Assembly (NCBI GenBank): GCA_963705545.1
Contig: CAVPJX010000005.1
Location: 276,486-340,485 of the forward strand
Direction: 5' to 3'
Length of the DNA: 64,000 bases
Source of the DNA: DATBLY01 sp963705545
Lineage (GTDB): Bacteria; Actinomycetota; UBA4738; HRBIN12
Numbering within the stretch: position 1 is the first letter of the stretch; each line of letters begins with the position of its first letter. Position numbers and translations under genes: made by a program. Positions 54,231 to 64,000 of the stretch are shown here, piece by piece. Under the pieces are notes generated by a model, which searched no databases, had not been told where the DNA came from, and saw only the letters and a program-made list of their open reading frames with translations.

Positions 54231-57200
54231 ATGGCCGTGTGCCCGTCGTGCGGTACCCAGAACCCGGATGGGTTCAACTTCTGCGGGAGGTGCGGCGCCA
54301 GGTTCGACGCCGGCCCGGCCCGCGAGGTCCGCAAGACCGTCACCGTGCTGTTCTGCGACCTGGTCGGCTCGACCACGCTCGCGGAGACCCATGACGTCGA
54401 GGTGCTGCGGCCCCTGTTGCGCGACTACTTCGAGCAGATGCGCGAAGCGGTCGAACGCCACGGCGGTGATGTGGAGAAGTTCATCGGCGACGCGGTCGTG
54501 GCCGTGTTCGGCCTACCGGTCGCCCACGAGGACGATGCCCTTCGCGCGGTCCGGGCCGGCATCGAGATGCAGGAGCGCCTGGCGGCTGCGAACGAGGACT
54601 CGCCGATCCCGCTCGCCGCCCGCGTCGGGATCACGACCGGTGAGGTGCTCGTGCCCGCGGATGGCACCCCGATCATCGGCGACGCGATGAACACGGCCTC
54701 GCGGCTGCAGGCCGAGGCCGAGCCGGGCGAGGTCTGGATCGGGGAGCCCACGTGCCGCCTGGTCCGCGACGACGTGGTCGCCGAGGCGGTCGAGCCCGTC
54801 CACGCCAAGGGCAAGGCCGAGCCGGTGGCGGCCTTCCGGGTGCTGCGGGTGCAACCCGTCGCCACACGCGCCGAGACGCCGCTGGTCGGACGCGACCGTC
54901 ACCTGGCGGTGCTGGGCGAGGCGCTGCGCGATGCGATCGAGGCGCGTGCGCCGGTCCTCGTCACGATCCTGGCGCCGCCGGGGGTCGGGAAGTCTCGACT
55001 GGCCGCGGAGTTCCGTGAGGCGTCGGGGGACCTCGCGACGGTCCTCGTCGGGCAGACCCCCTCCTACGGCGACGGCGTCACGTTCGCGCCGTTGGTCGAG
55101 CTGTTGTCCGAGGCGGCGGGACGTCCCGGGGGAGAGGCCGAGGAGGTCGCCGAGAGGCTCCGCGAACGGCTTGTCGGTCAGCCGGACGCCGCCGCGGTGG
55201 GCGATCGGCTCGCGCAGCTCCTCGGCGTGGGTGAGGCGCTCGCCTCGGAGGCGTCCTGGGCGGTCCGGCGCCTGCTCGAGGTGGTCGCCGCCGAGCGGCC
55301 GCTCGTGGTGGTGCTCGAGGACCTGCACTGGGCGGAGGGGCCGATGCTCGACCTCGCCGACGCGGTCGCCGAGCGGATCCACGGCCAGGTGCTCTTCCTG
55401 TGCCTGGCTCGGCCCGAGTTCCTCGAGCAGCGGCCCGACCTGGGGCGCGGGGAAGCCCCGGGCGCTCACGACGACGCTCCCACCGCTGTCGGCGGTGGAT
55501 GCGCGGCGGATGGCGGAGCATCTGCTCGGGTCGGCACCCGAGGCCGTCGTCGATCGCGTCTGCGAGGCCGCGGAGGGCAACCCGCTGTACCTGGAGCAGC
55601 TCACGGCGACGCTCGAGGATCAGGGCCTCGTCGCCGACGGGAGGTGGCTGGGAGCCGAGGACGCCACGGTCGAGATCCCCACGACCCTGCAGGCGCTGTT
55701 GGCCGCCAGGCTCGATCGACTCGAGCCGACGCCGCGCCTGGTGCTCGAACGGGCGTCGGTCGAGGGCCGTCGCTTCCGGCTCGCGGCGCTGCGGGCGCTC
55801 GCCCCCGAGTCGACGCCGAAGCGTTCGAGGCGGCGATCGACGCGCTCGAGCGACGCGGGTTGATCCAGCCCGAGGACGAGGCCGCGGGGACGTGGCGCTT
55901 CGCCCACGCCCTCGTGATGGAGGCGGCGTACCGCGGGCTCTCGAAGGAGCTGCGGGCCGACCTGCACGAGCGCCTCGCCGACTGGATGACGGACGAGGAC
56001 GCCGAGCAGGCCGACGTCGACGAATCGGTCGCCCGTCAGCTCGAGCGGGCGCTCCACCTACGGGAGGAGCTCGGGGCGCGCGACGAGCGTTCGGCCGCCC
56101 TCGCCGAGCGTGCCGGCGAGCTGTTCGCGGGCGCCGGGTCCCGCGCGTTCACGGCGATGGACTACGTCTCGGCCCGCGACTTCCTGAGCCGGGCGGCGGC
56201 GCTGCTCCCCGAGGCCGCTCCTCGCCGCACGGAGATCCTCCCGAACCTGGGAGCCGCGCTCGCCGATTCGGGCCGCGTGGAGGAGAGCGACGCGCTGCTC
56301 GGGGAGGCCGTCCAGCTCGCCGGCGCCGCGGGGCTCGAGCGCGACGCGTTGCGGGCCTCGGTCCAGATCCTGTCGAACCGCGTCTACCGGTCGCAGACCG
56401 ATGCGGAGATCGCAGCGGCTTCCGAGGAGGCCCAGAGCGCGCGTTCGCGGCGTTCGAGGCGGCGAGCGACGAGGTCGGGATGGCCGAGGCGGCGATCGTC
56501 GTCGACAACCTCGCCTACGTCCGCGCGCACTGCGAGGTCGCGACCCGGTGGGCGACCGAGGCGATGGTCCACGGGCTCGCGGCCGGCCGCCCCAGGGAGG
56601 CGATGCAGGGGGCCGGCGACCTGGTCGGGATCGCGATCGTGGGGCCGGTTCCGTTCACGCGCTTCGCGACCGACGCGCAGGAGCTGCTCGCCACCGGCGA
56701 GCCCGTCGCCGACGTGTGCGGGCACGCCCTGATGGCGGCGGCCGCGCTCGCCGCCGGGGACGACGACGCGTTCGACGCGCACGAGGCCCGGTGGCGGGAG
56801 GCGATCGATCGCCACGGGCTCGCCTGGCTCGGTGCGGCGCACGGGATGGAGTTCACGTTCGTCGAGGTGATCGTCGGCCGGGCGGAGTCCGCGGAGCGGC
56901 GCGTGCGGGAGGCGCTGCAGTTCTTCACGCAGATCGCGAACGTCTGGTACATGAACATCGCCGAGGGGCTCCTGTGCGAGGCGATCTACGCCCAAGACCG
57001 GCCGCGCGAGTTCCTGCGTCGCGCCGATGCGCTCGCGACCGCCACGCTCATGACCGACCGTCACCACCTGATCCGGCGTCAGGTGGTCCAGGCCTGGTCC
57101 CATCTGCTGCGCGGATCCGCCGTGGAGGCGGAGGCGTCGGCCCGGCGAGCGCTCAAGCTGCTCGCGACGACGGACCTGGTGCACGACCGGGTGAACGCCC

Positions 57201-57328
57201 TCTTGGCCCTCGCCGATGCGCTCGACGCGCGGGGGATGACCGAGGAGGCGTCGGCTGCCCGCCGCGACGCCATCTCGGTCCTTCGAGCCAAGGCGAACCT
57301 GGCCGCGGTGGCCCTGCTCGGCACCTGA
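54231..57328 (+). CDS. Zinc-ribbon class III cyclase fused to AAA-type ATPase and TPR region, three frameshifts
   Basis: This very large regulatory protein, about 1030 residues once corrected, begins with a zinc ribbon (Cys 4, 7, 18 and 21). A class III adenylate/guanylate cyclase follows (VLFCDLVGSTTLAETHD and KFIGDAVVAVFG with both metal aspartates), then an AAA/NB-ARC-like ATPase (Walker A ILAPPGVGKSRLA, Walker B LVVVLEDLHWAEG), and a TPR-like helical C-terminus. This architecture is common in actinobacteria for signalling ATPases. Frameshifts lie near 55445, 55815 and 56440. The start is fixed by the promoter and zinc ribbon. Output is likely cAMP; the input signal is unknown. Confidence 0.87.
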
Positions 57329-57404
57329 CGATCGGACGACTGTCCCGAGAAGTCTCAGGGAGGATGCTTCGCGGCTCGATCGCGAGCGCGCCGTCCGGTT
57401 CACC

Positions 57405-58358
57405 TCACGCCACCTCCACGACGACCTTTCCCTTGGCGTGACCCAGTTCCAGATAGGCGATCGCCGCGGGGATCTCGGCGAACGGATAGCGCCGATCGAT
57501 CGCTGGGCGCACCTTGCCGTCCTCGATCAGGCCCGAAAGGAACTCGAGATCACCGGTTGCCACGTGCGCCTCGACCCTCGCGACATCCTTCCCTCCGCGG
57601 AGCGACACGCCCATCAGCTTGGCGATGCTGGTGAAGCCGGTAACGGCGGCCTTGCCGCCCGGAGCGAGCGCACGTTTGAGATCGGGAACCGATCGGTTCC
57701 CGACGGTGTCGAGGATGAGGTCGTAACGGTTCCCGCTGCTGACGAAGTCGGTCGTCGTGTAGTCGACGACGTGATCGGCCCCCAGCGAACGGACCAGCTC
57801 GACGTTGTCGGGGCTCGTCACGGCGGTCACCTCTGCCCCGGATGCCTTGGCGATCTGGACCGCGAAGGAACCGACTCCGCCGGAACCGCCGTTGATCAGC
57901 ACCTTCTGCGCCGGGTCGATCTCTCCGTGGTGTCGAAGCCCCTGGAGTGCGGTCACGCCTGCCATCGGGACCGCGGCCGCCTCCTCGAACGACAGGTTGC
58001 CGGGCTTCGGCGCCATCACCTCCAACGGAACGGCGACGTACTCCGCGAAGCCCCCGTACCCGTGGTCCAACAGGTTGGCGTAGACCTCATCACCCGGCTC
58101 GTATCGGGTGACGCCACTGCCGACCGATTCAACCCGCCCGGCGACGTCGACGCCGAGGATCGGATGCTTCGGCCGCAGCCAGCCCAAGGCAGCACGTGAG
58201 AAGGAAGGCTTGGCGCGCATGGAGTGCCAGTCCGATGCATTGACGGATGCGCCCAGCACCTTCACCAGGACCTGACCGGCGTCTGGGACCGGCTTCGGCA
58301 CCTCCGCCATCCTGAGTCCCTCTGGCGGTCCGTACTTCTCTCCCACGATCGCCTTCAT
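57405..58358 (-). CDS. MDR-family NAD(P)-dependent oxidoreductase (quinone reductase-like)
   Basis: This 317-residue medium-chain dehydrogenase/reductase has a GroES-like N-terminal domain (ILGVDVAGRVESVGSGVTRYEPGDEVYAN) and the NADPH-binding loop LINGGSGGVGSFAVQIAKASGAEVTAVTS. The cysteine and histidine ligands of zinc-dependent alcohol dehydrogenases are absent, so it belongs to the zinc-free quinone oxidoreductase branch. The substrate may be a quinone or enone. Length is normal. A strong hairpin lies upstream, between this gene and the DUF4386 gene, so it is probably a separate transcript. Confidence 0.9.
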   Translation of the reverse strand: MKAIVGEKYGPPEGLRMAEVPKPVPDAGQVLVKVLGASVNASDWHSMRAKPSFSRAALGWLRPKHPILGVDVAGRVESVGSGVTRYEPGDEVYANLLDHGYGGFAEYVAVPLEVMAPKPGNLSFEEAAAVPMAGVTALQGLRHHGEIDPAQKVLINGGSGGVGSFAVQIAKASGAEVTAVTSPDNVELVRSLGADHVVDYTTTDFVSSGNRYDLILDTVGNRSVPDLKRALAPGGKAAVTGFTSIAKLMGVSLRGGKDVARVEAHVATGDLEFLSGLIEDGKVRPAIDRRYPFAEIPAAIAYLELGHAKGKVVVEVA

Positions 58359-58379
58359 GACTGAACCTCCCTAGGAGCG

Positions 58380-58410
58380 ACGGGGCCCCGGCTGGAGACC
58401 GGGGCCCCGT
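58380..58410. terminator. Strong GC-rich hairpin
   Basis: ACGGGGCCCCGG and CCGGGGCCCCGT enclose a 7-base loop, a perfect 12-bp stem located 25 bases after the stop of the minus-strand DUF4386 gene. It is a likely terminator of that gene, though without a T tract. Confidence 0.6.
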
Positions 58411-58434
58411 TGCGTCGCCGCACGCGAACGATGG

Positions 58435-59133
58435 CTACATCGTCGCCGAGGCCGGTGACTCCAGCCCGGCGGTGATGGGAGACGGCTTGAACCCCTTGAC
58501 GAGGAGGTAGATGCCGAGCGACAACTCCCAGAAGAACTCCGGGATCGTCGCGATGCCCTGGAGCGACCCACCACGCTCGGTCCAGTCGAACATGATGGCG
58601 ATCCCCGACAGGATGATCAGGGGACCTCCGATCAGCCCAAGCATCGCCATGCCCCTCGGCACGAGGCCAGATCGGTACATCAGCCAACCCAAGATGATTC
58701 CGTTCCCGATACCGACCATGAAGCCAGGCCCGAGCAGGAACGCCCGATCGTAGACCGAGATGAACGCGTTGCCGAGATCGTTCGTGCCCGTGGCCTCCTG
58801 ACGCATGAACAAGAACGTGAGCATGCTGATGACACCGATGGCGATGAACACGGATTCCATGACACGAGCGGTGACGTAGCTGAGAGCGCCCGCTTCGTTC
58901 TGTCGCTTCAGGATCGGAAAGAACACGGTGGCCGTGCCGATGTTGGCGACGATGACGATGAGTTCAAGGAGGGCCCCCAGGGCCACTTTCGAGGTGGGGT
59001 TGACACCGCCCCCGGTGATGAGGCTGGGGTCATCGCGCACCGGAGCGTAGAGGATGAAGTAGGCCGGGATGGACGCGACGAAGGTGATGATCCAGAGCCA
59101 GCCTGAGAGCGTCGCGATCTTCCTGAGGTTCAC
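58435..59133 (-). CDS. DUF4386 family membrane protein
   Basis: This 232-residue protein has about six membrane segments. LRKIATLSGWLWIITFVASIPAYFIL and the segment VALGALLELIVIVANIGTATVFFPILKRQNE are characteristic of DUF4386. Function is unknown. The GTG at 59133 is preferred, with GGGAGAT just upstream; earlier starts would add a shadow-like extension. The gene is followed by a hairpin and the MDR gene. Confidence 0.82.
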   Translation of the reverse strand: MNLRKIATLSGWLWIITFVASIPAYFILYAPVRDDPSLITGGGVNPTSKVALGALLELIVIVANIGTATVFFPILKRQNEAGALSYVTARVMESVFIAIGVISMLTFLFMRQEATGTNDLGNAFISVYDRAFLLGPGFMVGIGNGIILGWLMYRSGLVPRGMAMLGLIGGPLIILSGIAIMFDWTERGGSLQGIATIPEFFWELSLGIYLLVKGFKPSPITAGLESPASATM

Positions 59134-59611
59134 ATGGATCTCCCTTCCATGAGAGAACAACGACTAGGCGGCGCGGTTCCGTTCGGCTACCTCCCCCCTC
59201 AATGGCATGGCCGCCACGGCCCGGACACGTCGGCATCGGCTGCACGACGAAGACGATTCGCGGGCGCGCGGCGGCATCTTCGCCGAAAGGTCCACTCCAT
59301 GTCGAGAGGGGGACGACGTCGCTCACCGCCTGGCTTCGCGGCCGGCCCCGCCTCCGCCTCCTCTCCTGCGGGAGACCAGCCCGATCAGATGAGCACGTGC
59401 CGTTATCGGACCAGCCATCGACCGCTCTTTGACTGCGTCCGATGCGTCGAGCTATCGTCCGATGGCGATGCACGTCACTGAGATCTCCTCACCGCCGGCC
59501 CAGGTCGCGACCGCGGCCTGACCGAACGCAGCCGCAGGTTGCGGCTGCGTGTCCACGCGGCCTCCGACACCGTCCTGTTCGGCGTCCGGCCGTCAGGGAG
59601 AGGAGATCGTC
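59134..59611. other. Intergenic region without recognisable gene
   Basis: These 478 bases between the divergent DUF4386 and DinB genes contain only short, Arg- and Pro-rich shadow frames. I found no RNA gene, repeat or clear promoter here. Confidence 0.5.
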
Positions 59612-60125
59612 ATGAGCGGTTCGCTCTTGGAAGCGGCGTTCGCACACCACGTTTGGGCAACCTCGCGAGTGATCGATGCGTGTCTGGACCTCAACGTCGA
59701 TGAGCTGGAGACCAGCGTCCCCGGCACGCGGGGACCGATGCTCGAAACGCTTCGCCATCTCGTCCTCAGCGACGCGTTCGACCTGTTCATCCTGAACGGT
59801 GATCGCGCCTTCGACATCGACGAAGAACATCTGTCGCTGTCCGAGGCTCGCGTCGTCGTCGAGCGCAACGGCTACGGATGGGCTGAGTACCTCTCGCGTC
59901 CGCTCGACCCCGACGAGATGGTGCACGAGGTCGACGAGACCGACGGGTACGAACGGTGGGCTCCCGTCGGATTCAGGCTCGCGGGGGTCCTGAACCACGG
60001 CACCGACCATCGCAGTCAGGTCTGCACAGCGCTCACGACCCTCGGTGTGCAACCGCCGCGGATCGATGTCTTCGACTTCGGGCTCGACGACGGGCCGGAT
60101 CGTCGAGAAGATGCCCGACGCGTAG
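59612..60125 (+). CDS. DinB-like protein, frameshift near the C-terminus
   Basis: This roughly 170-residue protein belongs to the DinB/YfiT-like four-helix bundle family. The metal-ligand histidines are in FAHHVWATSRVIDACL, LRHLVLSDAFDLF and LNHGTDHRSQV. Some relatives are mycothiol- or bacillithiol-dependent transferases, others are stress proteins. The ATG at 59612 opens the family N-terminus; GGAGAGGAG lies upstream. After FDFGLDDG an extra G near 60098 shifts the frame; removing it gives RIVEKMPDA and a stop at 60125. The following bases to 60242 hold no gene. Confidence 0.75.
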
Positions 60126-60242
60126 CGCACGACCGTAACGCCCTCGCAGGACGCGGAGCTGGACCTGGAACAGCCCGATAAGCGGGAGCCAAGACTCCCG
60201 CGAAGAGAAGCGCCGGTGACTGAACACGAGTCCCGGTACACT

Positions 60243-60560
60243 TCAGTCGAAGTTGTAGGTCCCCTGCCAGTGCCACAGGCCGTCCGCGTCGGTCGAGACG
60301 TCGACGTGGGCTCGGACCCGATGAACGACCCGGTTCCTCCTGCGAGGGACCACGCCGGTTCCCTTTTCGGCCGCGAGGTCGAGCACGACGTGGCCGGTCG
60401 CGGTGTTGCCCGGGCCCGCGTCGAGGACGATGTCGGTGTCCAGCGTACCCTCACCGGCCGCCTCTCGCTAGATCGACCCTCGCGCCGGGCCTCGATCTCG
60501 TCGAGGTTCGACGAGGTGTCGTGCAGAAGTCACCCGCCTGGCCCTTGTACTCCGAGCACT
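60243..60560 (-). pseudogene. Fragment of a secreted-type hypothetical protein
   Basis: The frame ending at 60243 reads GTLDTDIVLDAGPGNTATGH, then VVLDLAAEKGTG and finally VDVSTDADGLWHWQGTYNFD, a beta-rich pattern I associate with an uncharacterised actinobacterial family. Upstream, TSSNLDEIEARREG in another frame seems to be the preceding part. The gene is therefore broken by at least two frameshifts, and the start could not be found; the region up to about 60880 is unclear. The upper limit given is only an estimate. Confidence 0.4.
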
Positions 60561-60876
60561 CCTTGGTCACGTGGGAGTCTTCCGCTCCGAGACATGGCGA
60601 GGCTCCTTCCGCCAAGCCGGCTCCGATGGGTTGACCATACGCTCGGTCTCGACGTTGCGCAACGCGCGGCGGGTTCGCCGAGGGCGTCGACGAGTGCGCC
60701 GCTTCCGCACGAAGATGACGAGACCGTAAGCGCTCTGCGGGGCGCGCCTCGAATCTGGCGGCCGGCGGCCGGCCGGATCGGGTGAGCGACTCGATGAGAA
60801 AGCCCGTTCGTGGATCGTCGGCGAGATCGTGTTGGTGTTCTTCATCGCTATCACCATCAACGGCCTCGCCGGATAG

Positions 60877-61457
60877 CCACAGGGCACGACCGGTCCCCGC
60901 GTCAGCCGTCTCTTCCGCGACTAGAGGGTGATCTCCGAGCCCGATACTACGTTCCCGTGGCTTTCCCTCGTGCTCTCCCCTCAGCTCTTTGACGGGAGAA
61001 CAGATAGCGAGAATGAAACGCCGCAACCCGTAGACTCGGCCGTTGGCTTCCCTGGAGCAGACTGCGCCTCTGGTCGGCGTGCTGGTCGGGCCAATGAGCC
61101 ATGTCGCCCACGCATCGCCGTGGCGTGCCTACAGTTCGGGTGGACGGCTTTGAAGAAGTAGGACGAGGATCAAGGACATGGCTGACACCTCGCCGATGGC
61201 AAGGCGTCCGACTTCGATGCCGTCGTGTCGACCACTGGGTCCGGCTCGACCACTCGTGGATGGATGATCCCTGGCTCGAGGCAGAGGATCGGACGCGTCC
61301 AACACGAACGTGCGTGACGCCAGCAGCCAGCCTCATGCTCGCCCTGCCATGGCGGCGCACGCGAGCCTCCGCACTGCTCCGATGGGTGGCCCAGGGACCG
61401 GGGTACTGGCTGAGCGGATGAGCACCGATCGATCGTCGACGACGGCAAGCGGAGCCG
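60877..61457. other. Unresolved region
   Basis: These 581 bases show no frame with convincing protein character; several short frames open and close in turn, as elsewhere at this end of the window. A broken gene cannot be excluded. No RNA gene or repeat was seen. Confidence 0.4.
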
Positions 61458-62422
61458 ATGAGTGACATTGACGAACGACGGGCGTCCCGGAGCCCGCGCG
61501 TGTCGAGTCATCGGCTCCGAACGCTGATCGGTTCGAGGACGCGCGGGTCGTAACCGTCGTGCCGCTCACCGACGGCCTGTCGAACGTCACCTGTCGAGTG
61601 AAGCTCACCGACGCGCCGGTCGCGGCCACGGTGCTCCGGATCCAGCCACGCGCGGGTCTCGAGCCCTACAACATCCTACGGGAAGGCGAAGTGCTGAAGC
61701 CACCTCGCCGGCACGGCGGTGCCCCGGTGCCCCACGTGCTCGCCTCGGTCAGCGACCCACGCTTCTTCGGGGCACCGCTCCTCCTGCTCGGAGTCCATCG
61801 ACGCAGCCCACATCCTACGCCCGGAGGCCGATCCGCCACGTTCACCGCCGACCTTCCCGCCTTCGCCGCGGCGGTCACCACGGTCAGCGCGATCGACTGG
61901 CGGGCGGCGGATCGGACTTTCTGGCGTACCCGGTTCGCCGGCCGGAAGGGTTCGAGGGCGAGGTCGAAGCCGTTGCGCGGCGCATGTCGGGGTTCGGTGC
62001 GCCGATGAGCCGTTGCTGAACCGGCACTGACGGCCTTGCTGGCGTCTACTCCGGCGCGGCCGACTGGCGTTGTGTCATGAAGACCCCAACCCATTCAACT
62101 ACCTCTTCCGGGGCCAGCAGTTGGTCGGGGTCGTCGATTCGGAGCGGGCGCTAATCAGCGATCCTCGCTCAGATATCGGCCGACTGGTCTCGCTCTCGCA
62201 TCTCAGGGGTACCGCGCCCTACGGCCCGCCGAGCGAGTACGTGTTCGTGAGCTGTACGAGGCATCCACCGGCGAGAGGCTCGAGAGCATCGGAGCTGTTC
62301 CGGGTGCACTGGCTGTTCCAGCTCGGCGTCGTGTATCACGGCTGGAAGGCCTCCGAACGGACCCGTCGTTCTCCTCGGCGCAGGTCGAGGACCTCCTGAC
62401 CCGCTCTCTCGCGGAGTTGTGA
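61458..62422 (+). CDS. Aminoglycoside phosphotransferase-fold protein, several frameshifts
   Basis: The protein kinase-like APH fold is clear after frame correction. VVPLTDGLSNVTCRV is the N-terminal nucleotide-binding strand pair; CHEDPNPFNYLF is the catalytic H-x-D-x-x-x-x-N loop; and VGVVDSERALISDPRSDIGRL is the metal-binding D-x-E region. The pattern fits the phosphotransferase group found with acyl-CoA dehydrogenases more than drug-modifying enzymes. About four frameshifts occur between 61500 and 62380. The ATG at 61458 and the TGA at 62420-62422 give a length of about 320 residues, normal for the family. Confidence 0.68.
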
Positions 62423-62423
62423 C

Positions 62424-62867
62424 GTGGCCGCCCGACAAGACGATGGGACCATCCAGCAGCCGCTACGGTCGGCCATCTGGTGGGGGGTCATGGTCGGTGC
62501 GGTCCAAGCCGCATCGCCACTCGGGTTCCGGTGGCTCGACCGGCGACTGTCTACGCGTTCGGCCTTGCCGTCATCGCGCCCGTCTACATCGGGTTCGCCG
62601 TGGCCGACGGGAGGCCGGTCGTCATCGCAGTCGAGTGCAGTGGTCGCTGGCCTGTTTCGTGGTCCTCGCTATGGCTGGCGTGACTGGGTCGGGCTTGGCT
62701 TCTCGTGATCGGGCTCGCAGGCCACGGCGTCAAGGACACGTGGCGGCGCCGGACCCACTACGTCGCCGGCACGCGGTGGTGGCCACCGTTCTGCGCTGCG
62801 GTGGACTGGGTCGTGGCCGCAATCATCGCGATCAAGATGATCGCGGGAGTCGATCTTCATCAGGTAG
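62424..62867 (+). CDS. Small membrane protein, frameshifted
   Basis: The GTG at 62424 follows the preceding stop by one base and begins QDDGTIQQPLRSAIWWGVMVGAVQAASPLGFRWLD. Later frames give VYAFGLAVIAPVYIGFAVADGRPVVIAVE, LLVIGLAGHGVKDTWRRRTHYVAGTRWWPPFCA and VDWVVAAIIAIKMIAGVD. Together they suggest a membrane protein of about 145 residues with three to four segments, broken by about three frameshifts. The 3' end is approximate. The WRRR and YVAGTRWWPPFC region faces the cytoplasm. No family was assigned. Confidence 0.5.
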
Positions 62868-62869
62868 CG

Positions 62870-64000
62870 ATGGAGCGACATAGGGGGAACGTGATCGGTA
62901 CGCCACGGAAACGGATTTCACAGGGACGTTTTGTTCGCCACCGAAACCGCCGGCCTCGCCGATGCGTCGAGCCCTGAGCGTCATCCCACTCAACGCCGGC
63001 GATCGCCTCGACATACGCATCGGTGCCGTGCGCAAACGCCTCAATGAAGCCGTCGTGCGCATGCTCGCATACAACGGTTCGATTTCCGGGCCCACCTTGC
63101 ATGTCAATCAGGGGTCGGAGATCACAGTGCAGGTGACGAACAACGGAGACATAAGGCGACCGTTCACTGGCACGGACTTCGACTGGAGAACCGCTACGAC
63201 GGGGTCCCGCACGAAACACAGGCCCCCATCCCGATAGGAGGCACGTTCACCTACAAGGTTCAGTTTCCGGATGCCGGTTCTACTGGTACCACCCGCACAT
63301 CCGGGAGGACTTCGGCTTGGAGATGGGGCTGTACGGGACGATCATCGTCGAGCCCGCCAACCCAGCGTATTGGCCCGCGGTGGATCGCCAACTGAGCATC
63401 ACGCTTGACGACGTTCTGGTCGATCGGCCACATCGCCCCCTTCCACCGTTCCGGCCCCAACTACACCGCGATGGGGCGATTCGGCAACGTGATGCTGATC
63501 GACGGGTCGCCGAACTCTCGGGCGAGGCGGCCCCTGGGTGAGGTCGTACGCCTCTCTCCTCGTGAACACGGCGAACACACGGATCTTCAACGTCGCTGTC
63601 CGGGGCGCGCGGATGAAGCTGGTCGGAGGCGACAGCGGTCGCTACGAGCGAGAGACGTTCGTCGAGGAGGTGATGCTCGCCCCCTCGGAGCGGGCCGTCC
63701 TCGATGTGATGTTCGACACGCCAGGGGTGGCTCCGACTCGAGCACCGCACTCCCGGATCGCGTCTACGACCTCGGCGCGTTCACCGGTCGAAGGGAGCTC
63801 GAGCGCGTCTGCCGCAACATCATTCGAGTCTCTGCGTGTCGACCCCCAGCTGACCGCCGAGCATCAGTCAATCGATCCACGACATCGAACGACCGCCGGA
63901 CAAGGTGCTCGCCTTCGTGGCCTCGATGCCGCTCCTGCACGGTGGTTGATCTTGCTCAGGCGACCTCTTACGCCTGCCCGATGCATCCGGAGGTCACGTC
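62870..64000 (+). CDS. Multicopper oxidase with heavy-metal-binding domain, frameshifted and cut by window edge
   Basis: This cupredoxin-type oxidase shows both N-terminal copper motifs: VHWHGLRLENRYDGVPH (CAC-TGG-CAC at 63165-63173) and YWYHPHIREDFG (63281-63298), which supply ligands of the trinuclear copper site. The next domain reads RQLSITLDDVLV and, in another frame, GPNYTAMGRFGNVMLIDGSPN. The window ends in SYACPMHPEV (63966-63995), the signature of a heavy-metal-binding domain (YxCPMHPE). At least five frameshifts are present. The start is uncertain; 62870 is the first plausible ATG. The C-terminal type 1 copper ligands lie beyond the edge. A role in copper or other metal oxidation is likely. 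Confidence 0.72.

Noticed and set aside
60781..60876. Short plus-strand frame ending in SWIVGEIVLVFFIAITINGLAG, which looks like a membrane peptide
   Set aside because: No start codon or ribosome binding site fits, and the surrounding region is full of indels.
61101..61421. 106-residue plus-strand frame between the secreted-type fragment and the phosphotransferase gene
   Set aside because: Composition is Trp-, Arg- and Pro-rich with no motif; it looks like an out-of-frame reading.

Overview
The window is GC-rich DNA with frequent GTG starts, tight gene spacing and families typical of soil Actinomycetota (DUF2252, DUF6325, DUF7144, DUF6328, SHOCT, MalT-type LuxR regulators, cyclase/AAA/TPR proteins). 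I read it as a piece of an uncultured or little-studied actinobacterial chromosome. No rRNA, tRNA, CRISPR array, insertion sequence or prophage was recognised by eye. Many genes carry single-base frameshifts. Where I could work out the change it is usually one extra base in a short homopolymer run, which fits sequencing error better than decay. These genes are given as single loci.

0-8.4 kb: an acyl-CoA catabolism operon on the minus strand (Ltp2-like thiolase, thiolase-DUF35 fusion, DUF35 protein, acyl-CoA dehydrogenase), divergent from an acyl-CoA synthetase. A DUF6328 membrane protein, a nitrilase-family hydrolase, a GNAT protein and a HEAT-like protein follow.

8.4-21.1 kb: two aerobic carbon monoxide dehydrogenase clusters. 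The minus-strand cluster (coxM-coxS-coxL-xdhC/YHS-coxG-mocA) has the AYRCSFR loop of genuine form I CO dehydrogenase and is dense in frameshifts. The plus-strand cluster (coxS-coxL-coxM) has the form II AYRGAGR loop, is fully intact, and has a divergent xdhC upstream. An alpha/beta hydrolase-adenylate cyclase fusion lies between them.

21-28 kb: holin-like and DUF3618-like membrane proteins, a tryptophanase-family lyase, a repeat-bearing surface-type protein, a hydrolase, a methyltransferase, a truncated GAP transporter and an RTX-type secreted protein.

28-48 kb: an envelope- and stress-flavoured accessory region. It holds three DUF7144 membrane proteins, two of three cysteine-less CMD-like proteins, two DUF2252 proteins, a MalT-like LuxR regulator, an AI-2E-type permease, a BrkB-type membrane protein, a pseudokinase-flippase fusion, a K+ channel, a sulfatase and several very small genes. 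Five copies of a 17-bp inverted repeat (TCATGC-N5-GCATGA and variants) lie in its promoter regions and suggest an undescribed regulon. This is the most novel signal in the window.

48-59 kb: an Mg2+-type P-ATPase, a MOSC protein, a third CMD-like protein, a YciI-like protein, a double GNAT protein, a large cyclase/ATPase/TPR regulator, a quinone-oxidoreductase-like enzyme and a DUF4386 membrane protein.

59-64 kb: a poorly resolved stretch with a DinB protein, a fragmentary secreted protein, a frameshifted phosphotransferase, a membrane protein and a multicopper oxidase that runs off the right edge in a CPMHPE heavy-metal-binding motif.
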